A stretch of DNA of 19,637 nucleotides from Chloromonas sp. AAM2 (taxonomy: Eukaryota; Chlorophyta; Chlorophyceae; Chlamydomonadales; Chlamydomonadaceae): assembly GCA_004335635.1 (NCBI GenBank), contig QAXH01005141.1:1-19637 (forward strand). Reading direction: 5' to 3'. A program made the translations under genes and the position numbers. Below, one piece after another: positions 1-9,090 of this stretch (within the stretch, counting starts at the first letter, position 1; the number at the start of each line of letters is the position of its first letter). The notes beneath the pieces were generated by a model, which was not told the origin of the DNA, searched no databases, and was given only the letters and a program-made list of their open reading frames with translations.

Positions 1-690
1 CCAGTACGAGTTTGCAAGCTTGATGGTGTGGCCAGCCCAGTGCAGGAGGAGGGTTTGAAGGCGCCCACAGGGACGTGCGTTGTGGGAGGATGTACGCAGT
101 TGTGGTGAGGGACGGACAAGGATGGCCACCCCATTGTTGCCGTCCATGCCATTTGTGTTATTGGCCCAGAGGGTGTCGTAGGGTGGCAGTTGCAGGCATT
201 CAGTGGCCTGCCGGAGCCACAACTCCACGTCAGCCTGCGGGCAGCCGTTGCCCAAGCAGTTCACCCACGTCTCTTGCAGGCAGATCACGTCTAGGTTAGC
301 AGCGTGCCAGGTGTCGACCAGAGCCCTGACTGTCGCTGCAGATGTCAACCCTGAGACATTGTGGGTTGCCAGGCGTAGGCCAGGGCCAGGGGTAGGGGTT
401 GGGGCAGGGGCAGGGGCAGGACGGGGCCCTGAACGCCACCAGGTGGAGGAGGAGGCGTTCTGTGGCGGGCGGAAAGGGGGCGGCTGTGGTGGATTGGCAG
501 GGCGGGGGCTTGAGGTTGAGGTTGGAGCGGGTGGCGAGGCGGGAAGGGGTGCGTGGTCAGTGCCTAGACATGGCTCGCAAGGGGGGCACAGTGCCGGCAA
601 AGCGGCGGCGGGGCTTGCGGAGCAAAGGCGCTTGCCACCACGCGTGTCAGAGCGTTGACCTGATGGCGAGGGCGAGCGGCGGCGCCTGCG
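1..690 (-). mobile_element. LINE ORF2, N-terminal endonuclease part (runs off left edge)
   Basis: The minus strand is open from 690 down to base 1 with no stop and continues beyond the window. After a Pro/Ala-rich leader it reads LRLATHNVSGL, then DVICLQETWV, NNGVAI and IKLANSYW. These match the order of the first motifs of apurinic/apyrimidinic-type endonuclease domains of non-LTR retrotransposons: the THNVxGL metal-binding strand, the catalytic Glu in LQET, and a later Asn/Tyr strand. In such elements this domain nicks the target DNA so that the reverse transcriptase, which would lie to the left outside the window, can prime. The reading frame differs from the ORF1-like frame that overlaps it at 564-690. 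A stop (TAG at 691-693) limits it upstream and no clear ATG precedes the domain, so the true start is unknown. An L1-like algal LINE is likely but the exact clade cannot be assigned from this piece. Confidence 0.85.
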
Positions 691-1010
691 CTAGTCGGGA
701 GGGATGGCTGCGGCTGTGGAGCAGCGGGAGCAGTGAGCTGACCCGAGGCAACGGCAGTAATCTGGTCAGGCGCAGGAGGCAGTGGCTGCAAGTCCACACG
801 ACGCCACTGAGCAGCGGTCCAGCCGAGGACGGGGTCTAGCACACGGCAGCTGCGAAAGCGACCGCGATCGTTGCCTACGTTGTAGGTGCGGTTCTGAAAC
901 GACAGAAGGGTGCAGCGCACAGCTGTACGCTGCGCGGCTGGCACAGCTGCAGGAGGCACAGGCTGGCCGCCCCGGCAGTTGAGGTTGTGTAAGCTGTTGT
1001 GCCATGGCAC
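564..1010 (-). mobile_element. LINE ORF1-like open frame, C-terminal part
   Basis: This minus-strand frame of about 148 codons lies directly upstream of the endonuclease frame and overlaps it by about 127 bp in a different register. It begins basic and aromatic (FQNRTYNVGNDRGRFRSCR, then LGWTAAQWRR) and becomes Pro/Ala/Gln-rich towards its stop at 564-566. A first ORF overlapping the second in another frame is common in LINEs, where the second is reached by reinitiation or frameshifting. I see no intact CCHC zinc knuckles, although Cys residues cluster near the end (LCRHC). The frame stays open upstream of the GTG at 1010, so no start can be fixed. It belongs to the element by position and composition rather than by a recognised domain, and may be decayed. 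Confidence 0.45.
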
Positions 1011-1069
1011 ACGTGGTGGAGTACAAGTCCAAAAACAAGTGGGTCTTCAGCATCAACGCTCGGAGACAC

Positions 1070-1456
1070 TCAGGTACATGGCTGGGGTAGGGCGCACATT
1101 GGCTCGATGAGGGGCGGGGGCTGGACCAATGGCGTGTCTACGTCCATAGCAATGTGACGAGACCTGCGGGACGCGCTGCGTTGCCGCCGTGCAGGCGCAG
1201 GCTGACCCAGGCGCCATTCGGCTGGTGATTGCTGCACTCTAGGAGCGGCAGAGGCAGGCAAATCCACGGCCATGGGTGCCGTGACAGTGTGGCGGGGCCT
1301 GGCAAGAGCAGGGAGAGCGGGTGGGGTTGCATCCACATCCATGGGTGTAGGGCTGGCAACCAAACGCTGGGCAGCACTTAGCGGCTGTAAGCCCGGGCTG
1401 GTGGGAGGCACGAGGGCGACAGGAGAGGCAGGGGTCGGCGCCCCTAGGGTGAGCAC
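1070..1456 (-). mobile_element. Pro/Ala-rich ORF, probable N-terminal part of LINE ORF1
   Basis: This is a 128-codon minus-strand ORF in a third frame. It is rich in Pro, Ala, Ser and Arg, and carries two PMDVD / AMDVD-like repeats around an Arg-rich stretch (ARRQRSASRRSRH). It ends at 1070 with a stop and is followed at once by the other ORF1-like frame. Such low-complexity basic proteins are typical of the first ORF of algal and plant LINEs, which binds element RNA. A lost frame between the two halves would explain the break. Another Ser/Pro-rich frame reaches up to about 1588, so the element's 5' end probably lies between 1.46 and 1.75 kb. No domain is recognisable and the assignment is by position. 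Confidence 0.35.
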
Positions 1457-2514
1457 AGTTAGGGTGGGAGGGTGTGGCAGCAGTTGCGGGTGGGGAAAGC
1501 GGGCGAGATAGAGGAGGCGGAACGGGTCTGCGGAGGTGTCGCCAAGGCAGAGGGGGGACTTGACACAAGCATATGAGCTGGTACCTGGTCACGTGTGAGG
1601 CCTCCCACTGAGGCCGCGGTCAGCCCACCGGCACATGGCTTTGCAGCAACAGCCGTGGCGGAGGTCCAACGGCTTGACAAACAGCTTGACAAACAGTGTT
1701 GATGTTTCCTAGGAAGCAACGAGGCAAGCTCGTGCACCGACTACATATATGCAAAGACAATGGAGCATCGCTTCCAAGTCCTGTGTCGGCTGCACTGATT
1801 TGAACAAAATCATGAAGCTGTTGATGTTTTGTGGAAGGCCAACCAGTGCACTGGCTACGCCTCGTGTGACTGTTTCCGTGATGTCAGAATATTCATGCAG
1901 CAGTGTACTGCTGATTTGTTTGTCATCTATCCGTGTCAATCTACCTTGATTGCCAAGGCCGCTCCAAGTGCTGCTTGATATTCTATGAACTTCTTCATGA
2001 TTCAAACCGTAACCGACCACCATGGGCGCTGCCCCCTGGTGTCACTGCTTGGACAGGGCACATCATGCACATCCAATCTTGCTTTCAGCGGCTTTGTTTT
2101 GTGTGGGTCAGCCGCCGTAGCTGCGCTAACACACCCATCTGCACCTGCATCTGCACGCTTGCCTTTTTGTGCACTTCAACATGCAGGTGCTGGGCCCGTG
2201 CATGGAGGCCTGCATGACGTGAAGGCACCTGTCCCAGCAGGGGCGGATGGGCCGAGACACAGCAAGAGGTTGCACGACGTGCCAGGTGAACACAGCCACG
2301 CGTCGGTGGCAAGGTGTTCAATGTAGGATGTATACCGTCATAGCCTTGAGCAAGTTTGTATTCAAGGGCACGCAACATGAGGCCACATATGTTGGCACAT
2401 ATGCCTAGCACATATGTTACAGATGCACTTCTCAGACTCTGGTTGGTCAGATGACTGAACTGACTCTGGTTGAATATGCATGTCTGCATGCACATGCTTT
2501 GTTGGCAAGTGCAG
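1457..2514. other. Region without a recognised gene
   Basis: About 1 kb between the LINE and the orphan exon. The leftmost 100-200 bp may be the 5' end of the LINE. An octamer CACATATG recurs three times at about 2382-2418. On the plus strand around 2185-2290 are two stretches bounded by CAG and GTGA that could be phase-1 exons, one reading GADGPRHSKRL, but nothing independent supports them. Confidence 0.4.
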
Positions 2515-2663
2515 GGCTTCACCTACAGGACATGGGTGGCTACGGGCGTGGAGTCGACCCAGGTTTGGCAGCCAAGGACGAGGACAATCCAGATACAGAA
2601 TACATGCCGGTGCTGCCTTACACCAGCACTGAGGAGTTGCTACGTCGCCAGAGCCAACTATAA
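2515..2663 (+). pseudogene. Orphan terminal exon related to the tandem hydrophilic-repeat genes
   Basis: Following a CAG acceptor (2511-2514 is GCAG), a phase-1 exon reads on to a TAA stop. It includes GGYGRGV, an acidic stretch (AKDEDNPDTE), and ends VLPYTSTEELLRRQSQL. Copy B of the tandem gene family, on the opposite strand, has VPYTSTEEM in its own last exon, also entered in phase 1. The DNA is close there too, with CCTTACACCAGCACTGAGGAG here against CCCTACACCAGCACCGAGGAG in B. Copy A has GYGRAV at the start of its last exon. I find no counterpart of the family's first five exons upstream, where the LINE lies. This looks like the 3' remnant of a third, inverted family member, or the end of a diverged gene whose 5' exons I cannot recognise. 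Confidence 0.4.
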
Positions 2664-3825
2664 CAAGACGAGGACGCTTGGTCGTCTGAGTTGAAGATCT
2701 CCAGCAAGGGAAGAAGAGCCTGCGTTAGGCGCATAGCCTAAGAAGATGAGTCGACATGGGAATTCACCTGTCCTTTCTGTCATGTGGTGTGCATGCACCT
2801 GCGTTCAGCACTTCAGAGCTTCTCTTCTTTCCTCCTGCCATCAAGCATGTGTCCACCAATCCTTCTGCCATTGATTTTTCTGCTTGCTGGCATGTCCTCA
2901 CACAACAAAGGGTTCTGTTTTTCCCACCTCTGTGTGTATGGCGTACAACATGCATGCCTCAATGATTCGGGGGGGCCTGATACTGTCATACAGTCGTTGC
3001 TAGACTTTCATACAGTCGTTTGATGCTTGTTACTTTCTTCTGCTTCAAGCTACTTCCGCTTTTTCATCAGCTTGTTGACCAGGAGTTGTTACTTTGGTTG
3101 AAGTATTTCAGTGCAGATGTGCTTTATCTCAGGTTTTAACATGCCCAGTTTGACTATGGTCGCAAGATACTATGTCAACTGCACTTGTTCATTTCATTGT
3201 TGGCTGCATGTTAACTTGCCTGCTACTGTATCGGTATTACTCCATACCATCATAGATATGTTCATGTACAGATTACAGATCAACAGTATGTGGATATTGT
3301 TTTGCATGCATCAACCCAAAAATGTTTTGCATGCATCAACCCAACGGCACAAGATAGGGGGTAAACGTATATGTTCAGCTTATCACCCACTGTACTGCAG
3401 CTATCAGATATCAACTCATACTAACCATGTGTGAGTGCTGTGACGAACAACAAAAGTGGATGTACAAGATGATAACAAAAACACGGCGGAAGTAATATCG
3501 CCAAGAACCGTTGCTTGTTCTGCACGTGAGATGTTCAGTTCACTTCACCTCCCTATACTCACTTCTGGTTCAAACTATCACCATCTGCTCCATTCAATTC
3601 ATCTGCTAAGGAGTTAATCACCTGAGACAACCCCATGTGAGCAGCCAACGACTGAGCAGACTAGAAGTCAGCTTCCGATCGCATGCACCACATGCCAGTT
3701 CCAGTGTGTGGTACACTCATGTCCTTGTCTAATGTATGACGAGCAAGTGGCACTAATGAACATCCGACACCTGTCAGTAGGCTAGATTTTCTTGCACTAA
3801 TGAAGGAGGCACTGCAAATGCTCCT
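2664..3825. other. Intergenic region between convergent 3' ends
   Basis: Only short spurious frames occur here and I see no gene. It lies tail to tail between the orphan plus-strand exon and copy A, so it probably holds their 3' untranslated regions. It contains two small direct repeats: CATACAGTCGTT twice at about 2988-3020, and TTTTGCATGCATCAACCCAA twice at about 3299-3345. Confidence 0.5.
3273..3277 (-). terminator. Candidate TGTAA polyadenylation signal for copy A
   Basis: TTACA on the plus strand is TGTAA on the minus strand, the polyadenylation motif of many chlorophycean algae. It is the first such motif below the copy A stop codon, about 550 bp downstream. Copy B has its first one at a similar distance. 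A five-base motif is weak evidence by itself. Confidence 0.3.
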
Positions 3826-6009
3826 CTAGTAGTTGGAGTTCTGCTGGTTGCTGCCGGTGTACTGGTTGCCAACGCTCTGCTGGTAGCTGCCGTCCTGGCC
3901 GCTGCCGCTGTTGTAGCCGCCACTGCCGTAATCACCAGCCTGGCCACTGCCAGTGTTGTAAGCGCTGCCGGTGTTGTCACCACTGCCAGTGTTGTAAGCG
4001 CTGCCGGTGTTGTCACCACTGCCAGTGTTGTAAGCGCTGTCGGTGTTGTAACCATTGCCAGTGTTGTCACCGCTGCCGGTGTTGTAACCACTGCCTGTGT
4101 TGTCACCTCTGCCAGTGTACTTTCCACCGTCCTGGCCCCCCTCCCCATAGTCACCAGTCACTGTGACAGCCCTACCGTAGCCCGCGCTTTGGTCATCTGC
4201 AACACATGCAGATCACAGAGCTTATGCCTACATTACGGTCATGTAGCTGCACAGCATACGCAACATGACCCCTAAACCAACATTGGTCATTGAACAAGAC
4301 AAAATAACAGACGTATCTTATATATCCTCATTAACAGGTCCGTGGAAACATTGTCACACATGTGGTCATTCCTGTGCTTGGACCATACGTCATCATTTTT
4401 GATACAGCTGATGTAATCGCAGGTGTAGGAACTAAGCAGCGTCCAACGCAGACTGGAGCCACAGACAATACACACCGCGGTTGGGGGTGACCTTCTCCAC
4501 CAGGTTCTTGACCTTCTGGCCCATGTTGCCCATGACTTCGGAAGCTACAGCCAGGAGTACGGCATTGTCACCTTGGCTTGCTTGCAGCTTACACTGCATT
4601 GGATGTGACCATACTGTCGATATGCTACAACAGGGCCGCCGTATAAGGACATGAGACATCCGACCTACCCTAATCAAGACAACAAAAAAAGGCAGAAAGG
4701 AGCATGGCAGAAAGGAAGGCTGACTGAGCATTATCAGAGGGCCCAGCTTACCCTTGTTCTTATTCTCATTTCCGCTGTTGTACTGGTTGTCACTGCCGGA
4801 GTTGTACTGGTTGTCACTGCCGGTGTTGTACTGGTTGTCACTGCCGGTGTTGTACTGGTTGTCACTGCCGGAGTTGTCGGACTTGTTTCCTCCGGTGAAC
4901 AGATTCTTCACCTTCTGTCCCAGGCCGCTCATGCCTGCAAAAATCCCATGCTCAGTTACCGACAGCACTGTGCACCACAGTACTTGAAAGGTGCAGCTTT
5001 CTGCTATGAAAACCACAAAACGTCAGTGTACACTAAACAGTAAACAAATGTATAGGTAGTGCAGGAGCAACGCAAACGATAAATAAACGATAAATAATGA
5101 AATATAGCTTCACTGGAGCTGTGGCTGTGTGTGGCGTGCTGGCCTGAAACAACAAATACTGGCAGGAGCTCCCTCACCAGAGCCAGTGTTGTTGCCACTC
5201 TCGGTGTTGCTGTTGTCGTTGTTGTATCCACCGGTGCTGCCATACGTCTGGCCCTGGCCACCGCTGGAGGTGTTGTAGGCGCTGTCGCCAGCACCTGACT
5301 GGTATCCCGTCGAGTACTGGTTGTCAGCACCTATGATCAACGCGCAGAAAATTCCAAGGTTAGGCGCAACTCAGTAACCGTCGTACGTCGCAGTTGCAAT
5401 CATTTGTGAGGACTGGAAGGCTGGACTTGTCCACCCTCCACAAAACCTATCGATAACGCCGATCAAGGATGCTTGCACAGATACCACAGTCGGAACCCAG
5501 TTCTGACAGGAGTTGGACTTCTGCAGCTTCGATGTGTCTCACCCTTCTGGTTGGCCATGCTGATGTCCACTGAGCCGTCCGCCATCCCTTGCTGGCGTGT
5601 GGTGTCCTGCGCCGCACGCCAATTAAGGTTTGCAGCGGTCAGGGGTTCACAGTTAAGTTGAACGTAAGCACGGCTTTGCACACTGGTTGACATGTGCAGT
5701 GGAGACACATTACCAAAGACGCACGAAAAGCGAGATTGCACAATCCTGGCGACGGGCTTGCAGATGCCACAATGCCAGTAAAGAGACAGCTGGCGCCCAG
5801 GGTTATGCTGTAGCGCTGTAGAGCATTAAATACAGGTGCGGCTCAGCGCGCGTGCAGCAAAAAATATGCGAGCTTCGTGCAGCTACCTCAAAGATGTGAA
5901 TGCGACTTGAAACGTGATCTGATGCCCTGCAAGGACAGGCTCTTGCCTGAAGTCTATAGAGTCACTTGGCTTCCTTCACCTGGCCAGATTGGTTGTAGTA
6001 GTCGCTCAT
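3826..6009 (-). CDS. Hydrophilic Gly/Asn/Ser-rich repeat protein, copy A (6 exons, 289 aa)
   Basis: Exons, minus strand: 6009-5980, 5606-5543, 5330-5178, 4934-4752, 4544-4476, 4196-3826. All introns are GT-AG (donors GTGAAG, GTGAGA, GTGAGG, GTAAGC, GTGTGT); the first is phase 0, the rest phase 1. The start MSDYYNQSGQ was chosen because copy B conserves it exactly with its donor. Residues 33-82 are a polar Gly/Asn/Ser/Thr tract (YQSGAGDSAYNT). LGQKVKNL at 87-94 is followed by four 8-residue GSDNQYN(T/S) repeats at 105-136. MGQKVKNL recurs at 151-158 in the next exon. The last exon is a run of GSGDNTGSAYNT-like repeats ending QQNSNY. There is no membrane segment or signal peptide. Composition fits a disordered hydrophilin or LEA-like stress protein, with the KVKNL segments possibly acting like dehydrin helices. 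That function is inference; I recognise no named family. Confidence 0.8.
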
Positions 6010-6145
6010 TGTGTCGGAGATTTGGACAAGAACTGGAATAGGGTTGTCGAAGCCCTTGCGGTACAAGCGCAGTTGCTGCCGGTGTGCTACTTCTTGCAGG
6101 TGACTGCGATGTGTCTGTTTTGTATGCAGCGGGATGAGCCGGGGG

Positions 6146-6152
6146 TATATAT
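6146..6152 (-). promoter_or_regulatory. TATA-like box upstream of copy A
   Basis: TATATAT lies about 137 bp upstream of the copy A start codon. Copy B has ATATA about 100 bp upstream of its ATG. The placement suits a core promoter with a short 5' untranslated region, but no transcript evidence is available. Confidence 0.4.
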
Positions 6153-6520
6153 GCGGTAACGGCGATGCCGATGCTCCACCCAGATGAGGGTGTGATGACC
6201 TTTTGGCGTTGCGAACTTCTTCCGACATTGGTACGAATTCCGGTCTGCTGTGCAGCTACTGCTGGGCTGGTTCGCGCCGTCTTCGATGGCACATCTCGCC
6301 TGAGAGCCCGCGATGGCAGCCAGTCAGCCCATGTCGGGCGTTGGGCGAGGGTTTGCCTTACCGTAACGAATATGCTGACTAGGCATGCGTGTGTTCGTAC
6401 TCCGACTGCCATGCATGGACACGCACAGCTCTCAAAGGGCCATGTTCGCGGCAATTTCCCGTTCAGAATGGCGCGGTTCTCACTGCTGCTGTTCTCTGTA
6501 CCCATCACTTATGTTTGAAA
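6153..6520 (-). promoter_or_regulatory. Upstream region of copy A, similar to that of copy B
   Basis: Blocks in this stretch recur in the same order and orientation upstream of copy B (about 12370-12680). Examples are TTGGTACGAATTCCG followed by CTGCTGTGCAGC-like sequence, GGTTCGCGCC, GTTGGGCGAGGGT, GCATGGACA and GCCATGTTCGCGGC. This may be residual identity from the duplication, or selected promoter sequence. The plus-strand open frame through it is not conserved as protein between the copies, so I treat it as non-coding. Upstream similarity fades after about 6520. Confidence 0.5.
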
Positions 6521-7731
6521 CCCAGTTGGACTGATACCATAGTCTCCGTGATGACCCAACACTTTCACCAAGCCCACTGCTACTGCCCGGAGTTTCAACC
6601 CTGCCAGCCGAACTTCGATTGCTGCCCCTGGCGTCACTTGGTTGATGTTGCGGCCTGGCTGCCTCTTCCTAGGCGTGCCTGACCAGGCCTACTGGCCCTT
6701 CTTGCGTCCCTTTCTTCAGTCTTTAACCTTAGCTTAGGCTGCTCGATCCTGTTTTGCCCTTCAGTCGGCCTGCCTTGCCTGCTTTGTTTCCTGCAATCGT
6801 TTTGCTTTCTTGCCCAGGACGGTGCCCATCCCGTTCCTTGTCCTGTAACGACTTCCCTGGTGTACGTACATATGTTGTGTTCAGCTTCTTGGTGCCAGAG
6901 AGTTATGTTGGGCGTGCCTACACTCTTCTCATAGGTCCCAGGATCCGGATTGCCAAGCCGATGCAGCATTCTTACCTGCCTGATGCTGCAAAATCGGCTT
7001 TCCTGAGGGGTGATCATAAGCAGGCGGGTGGCTTGGCCTGTTTTGGGTGACCTCGCCTGCTCGTACAAATTCAGCTTGTGTCCTGGCCTGTCTTGGGTCC
7101 CGTCCTCTGTCTCTCACGTTGGCCTGCTGTGCGGCAATTCAGGTACAAAATGCATCTCAGTTCTGTGAAGTGAAGTCACGCAGTGAAGAGTTACTACCAG
7201 CAGTGAAGAGTTACTATGTCGTCAGCGCCGATCGTCACAAGACACGGATACTCTGTCTTCTGATGTCGATTGGCAGCCAGGGAAGCTGAACTTGCTTTAG
7301 TACTAGCTGTATTTTGCTACGGGCCATGCATGCAGGTCCAAAAGACCTGCCGCAGTTTGGTTGGACTAGCAATACTGAGTGCAGTTGTCTGCAGGGAGCG
7401 GTGAGCACTGCAGGAAGAAAGCGTCATGTGAAATGCATGACGATTGTTTGTACTGTGTGCCTTTCACAAGGATGTCTCTAGTTTCAAGGCATTCGTGCTA
7501 GCAAGGCGGTTGCAAAGCAGACACTGTATATAAGATCGCTTTTTTGTTTAGCAAAGCCAGCATAAGACACAGGACGGGATGTGCAATACCCCGGCCCACC
7601 CTGAGCAAGGAAGGAAAACCAACTCACCGAGCAAGGCTGGCTGGACAGGCCAAAGGAAGACAGAATACAAAAAGTGAGGCCTAGGCTAACGTCAAGCAAA
7701 AAATGTCACGGCGGCAAGAGATCCCCGATAA
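6521..7731. other. Region without a recognised gene, pyrimidine-rich patch
   Basis: No convincing coding sequence. At 6640-7130 the plus strand is C/T-rich with many CCTGCC-like motifs, which leaves a long minus-strand frame that looks like a by-product of composition. A 20-bp direct repeat with core CAGTGAAGAGTTACTA occurs at 7181-7196 and 7201-7216. Confidence 0.4.
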
Positions 7732-8385
7732 CAGGCAGCCAGGCTGCAACAGGCCAGACGTCAAAGGCCAGGGAACGCCAGACACAAACAGGGGTCAAAG
7801 AGCAGGACCGTCACAGCAACAGGCAGTGAGAGTCCGGCTGACGGCAAACCTGCAAGCAAAGAAAGCAATGGCCTCGACAAGCAGCATTACTTACGGACAC
7901 ACGTCACAGTCTCTAACGTTGAGGACAGCTACGTGCAGTTGGCGCGCATGCAACATTTCCTCTCACATGTGCATGAAGCTGACAGGGTGCGTGATGTATG
8001 GGCTCAAGCTGTACAAGCAAGGAAACAGAGGACAAAGGCGGCCCTAACACCGGGTCAGTCCGACCACCGGGTCAGTCCGACCACCGGGTCAGTCCGACGC
8101 AGCTGTTGCCGACAGGGACCAGAGATAGCGCCTGCCATAGTCCACGGCGTCGACAGCCGCTACGCAGACGAAACCACAAGTGTGGCAGAATACCAGCCAC
8201 AGCGAGGTCTGGGACGGGCTCGACCCCAATCGTCCCTGACGGCCACCGCTTCCGGCGGGCAAGACCAACAGGAATGCGGGCGGCCGGCAGGTTATAGAGG
8301 GACGAGGCTGAGCACGGTCCGGCCCACGTCCGAATCAGCGAGCCAGGGCAGCAGACAACGGCCAAGCGCCATGCCGTTACCTTGA
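7732..8385 (+). CDS. Unrecognised open frame in GC-rich patch, possible mobile-element ORF
   Basis: This plus-strand frame is open for 217 codons between a TAA at 7729-7731 and its stop at 8383-8385. It is basic at the start, then has a protein-like stretch in the middle (DKQHYLRTHVTVSNVEDSY, then LARMQHFLSHVHEADRV and DVWAQAVQARKQR) and a Gln/Arg/Ser-rich tail. The first in-frame ATG is at 7948, so either the protein is short or this is an exon or a damaged element ORF. A 17-bp tandem repeat lies inside it and adds a repeated stretch of residues. An overlapping minus-strand frame (8072-8653) is similarly open, so composition may explain part of the length. I recognise no family. A gag-like or ORF1-like protein of a retroelement is one possibility. 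Confidence 0.3.
   Translation, partial: QAARLQQARRQRPGNARHKQGSKSRTVTATGSESPADGKPASKESNGLDKQHYLRTHVTVSNVEDSYVQLARMQHFLSHVHEADRVRDVWAQAVQARKQRTKAALTPGQSDHRVSPTTGSVRRSCCRQGPEIAPAIVHGVDSRYADETTSVAEYQPQRGLGRARPQSSLTATASGGQDQQECGRPAGYRGTRLSTVRPTSESASQGSRQRPSAMPLP
8051..8098. repeat. 17-bp tandem repeat, nearly 3 copies
   Basis: CGGGTCAGTCCGACCAC is repeated at 8051-8067 and 8068-8084, with a 14-bp partial third copy at 8085-8098. No mismatches are seen. A unit length not divisible by 3 changes the reading frame with each copy, which argues against strong coding constraint here. Confidence 0.95.
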
Positions 8386-8526
8386 ACCGGTCGCAGCCAC
8401 CCTGGTCCGGGGTCGCGGAGAGTGGCCTCAGAACCTGCAAAGCCATAGCGATACGCTTGAGGATTCCAAGGGAACACGATGCGGCTGGTGGATGGCTTGC
8501 AACCCGAGCATGTCCGGCGCTGTTGG

Positions 8527-9090
8527 TCAGATAGCAAGGACGAAAGTCAGCCAGTGGGCTGGGTGAGGAATGGGCAAGCATGACACATGAGCAAGCAAGC
8601 CAGAGTGGCCCAGGGCGGGGATATGTGGGGGTGGGGAGTAGCCCCGGACACACGTGGTGCAGAATTGAAGGCCAGTCAGCAGGTTGGCGGGCACACCGAC
8701 TGCTACAGTACGGGTTGATGCATCGTCCACAATGGACACAGAGGCATGCTGGCCTGTCACCTCAGCAGGGCAAGAGGCAGGTAAGGCCGGATGCTCCATG
8801 ATGATGGACTTCGGGATACCTAAGGAGGTGGTGAGCTGGACCACAGGCAAAGTGTGTCGAGCAGGTGGGTGGAAGGCGGGCTGCCCATCAGGAGCATGCA
8901 AGACTTGGCTCATTGATGGCTCGTGGGATGTGATGGCCAGGTGCACGGGCACAGGCGATCAGAGCCGAGTCCCGGGCAGCCAGGAAGGAGGCAGTTGCAT
9001 ACGTGGGTCTGGCTTCAATCCATCCATCCCAGGAGCTTGGGCTGCTCCTGAATGTCTGGAGAGTCTGGGAATCAGGGGGTCTGGAGAAGT
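8527..9090 (-). pseudogene. Broken minus-strand coding-like frames, probable element debris
   Basis: Two minus-strand frames read well but are interrupted relative to each other. One, around 9040-8890, reads WDGWIEARPTYATASFLAAR and on to ACARAPGHHIPRAINEPSL before a stop. The next, from 8952 to 8527, contains VQLTTSLGIPKSIIM and SVSIVDDASTRTVAVGVPA. The switch of frame suggests a decayed gene. The patch is visibly GC-richer than the DNA around it, like the plus-strand frame next door, and I recognise no domain. Retroelement debris is the most economical reading. Confidence 0.25.

Noticed and set aside
4651..5043. Plus-strand frame with repeated VLVVTAGV, looking like a membrane protein
   Set aside because: It is the exact antisense of copy A exon 4 and its 24-bp repeats. 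The sense strand has matching splice sites and a paralogue with conserved protein; the antisense has neither.
6634..7068. 144-codon minus-strand frame near the C/T-rich patch
   Set aside because: Its Arg/Gln-rich composition mirrors the pyrimidine-rich plus strand; no splice context, motif or paralogous copy supports it.
8051..8098. Tandem repeat considered as a CRISPR array
   Set aside because: The 17-bp units are directly contiguous with no spacers, and the setting is a eukaryotic nuclear genome.
8072..8653. 193-codon minus-strand frame
   Set aside because: It overlaps the plus-strand frame in the same GC-rich patch, is Pro/Arg/Leu-rich without recognisable motifs, and reads through the 17-bp repeat. 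Composition explains it well enough.
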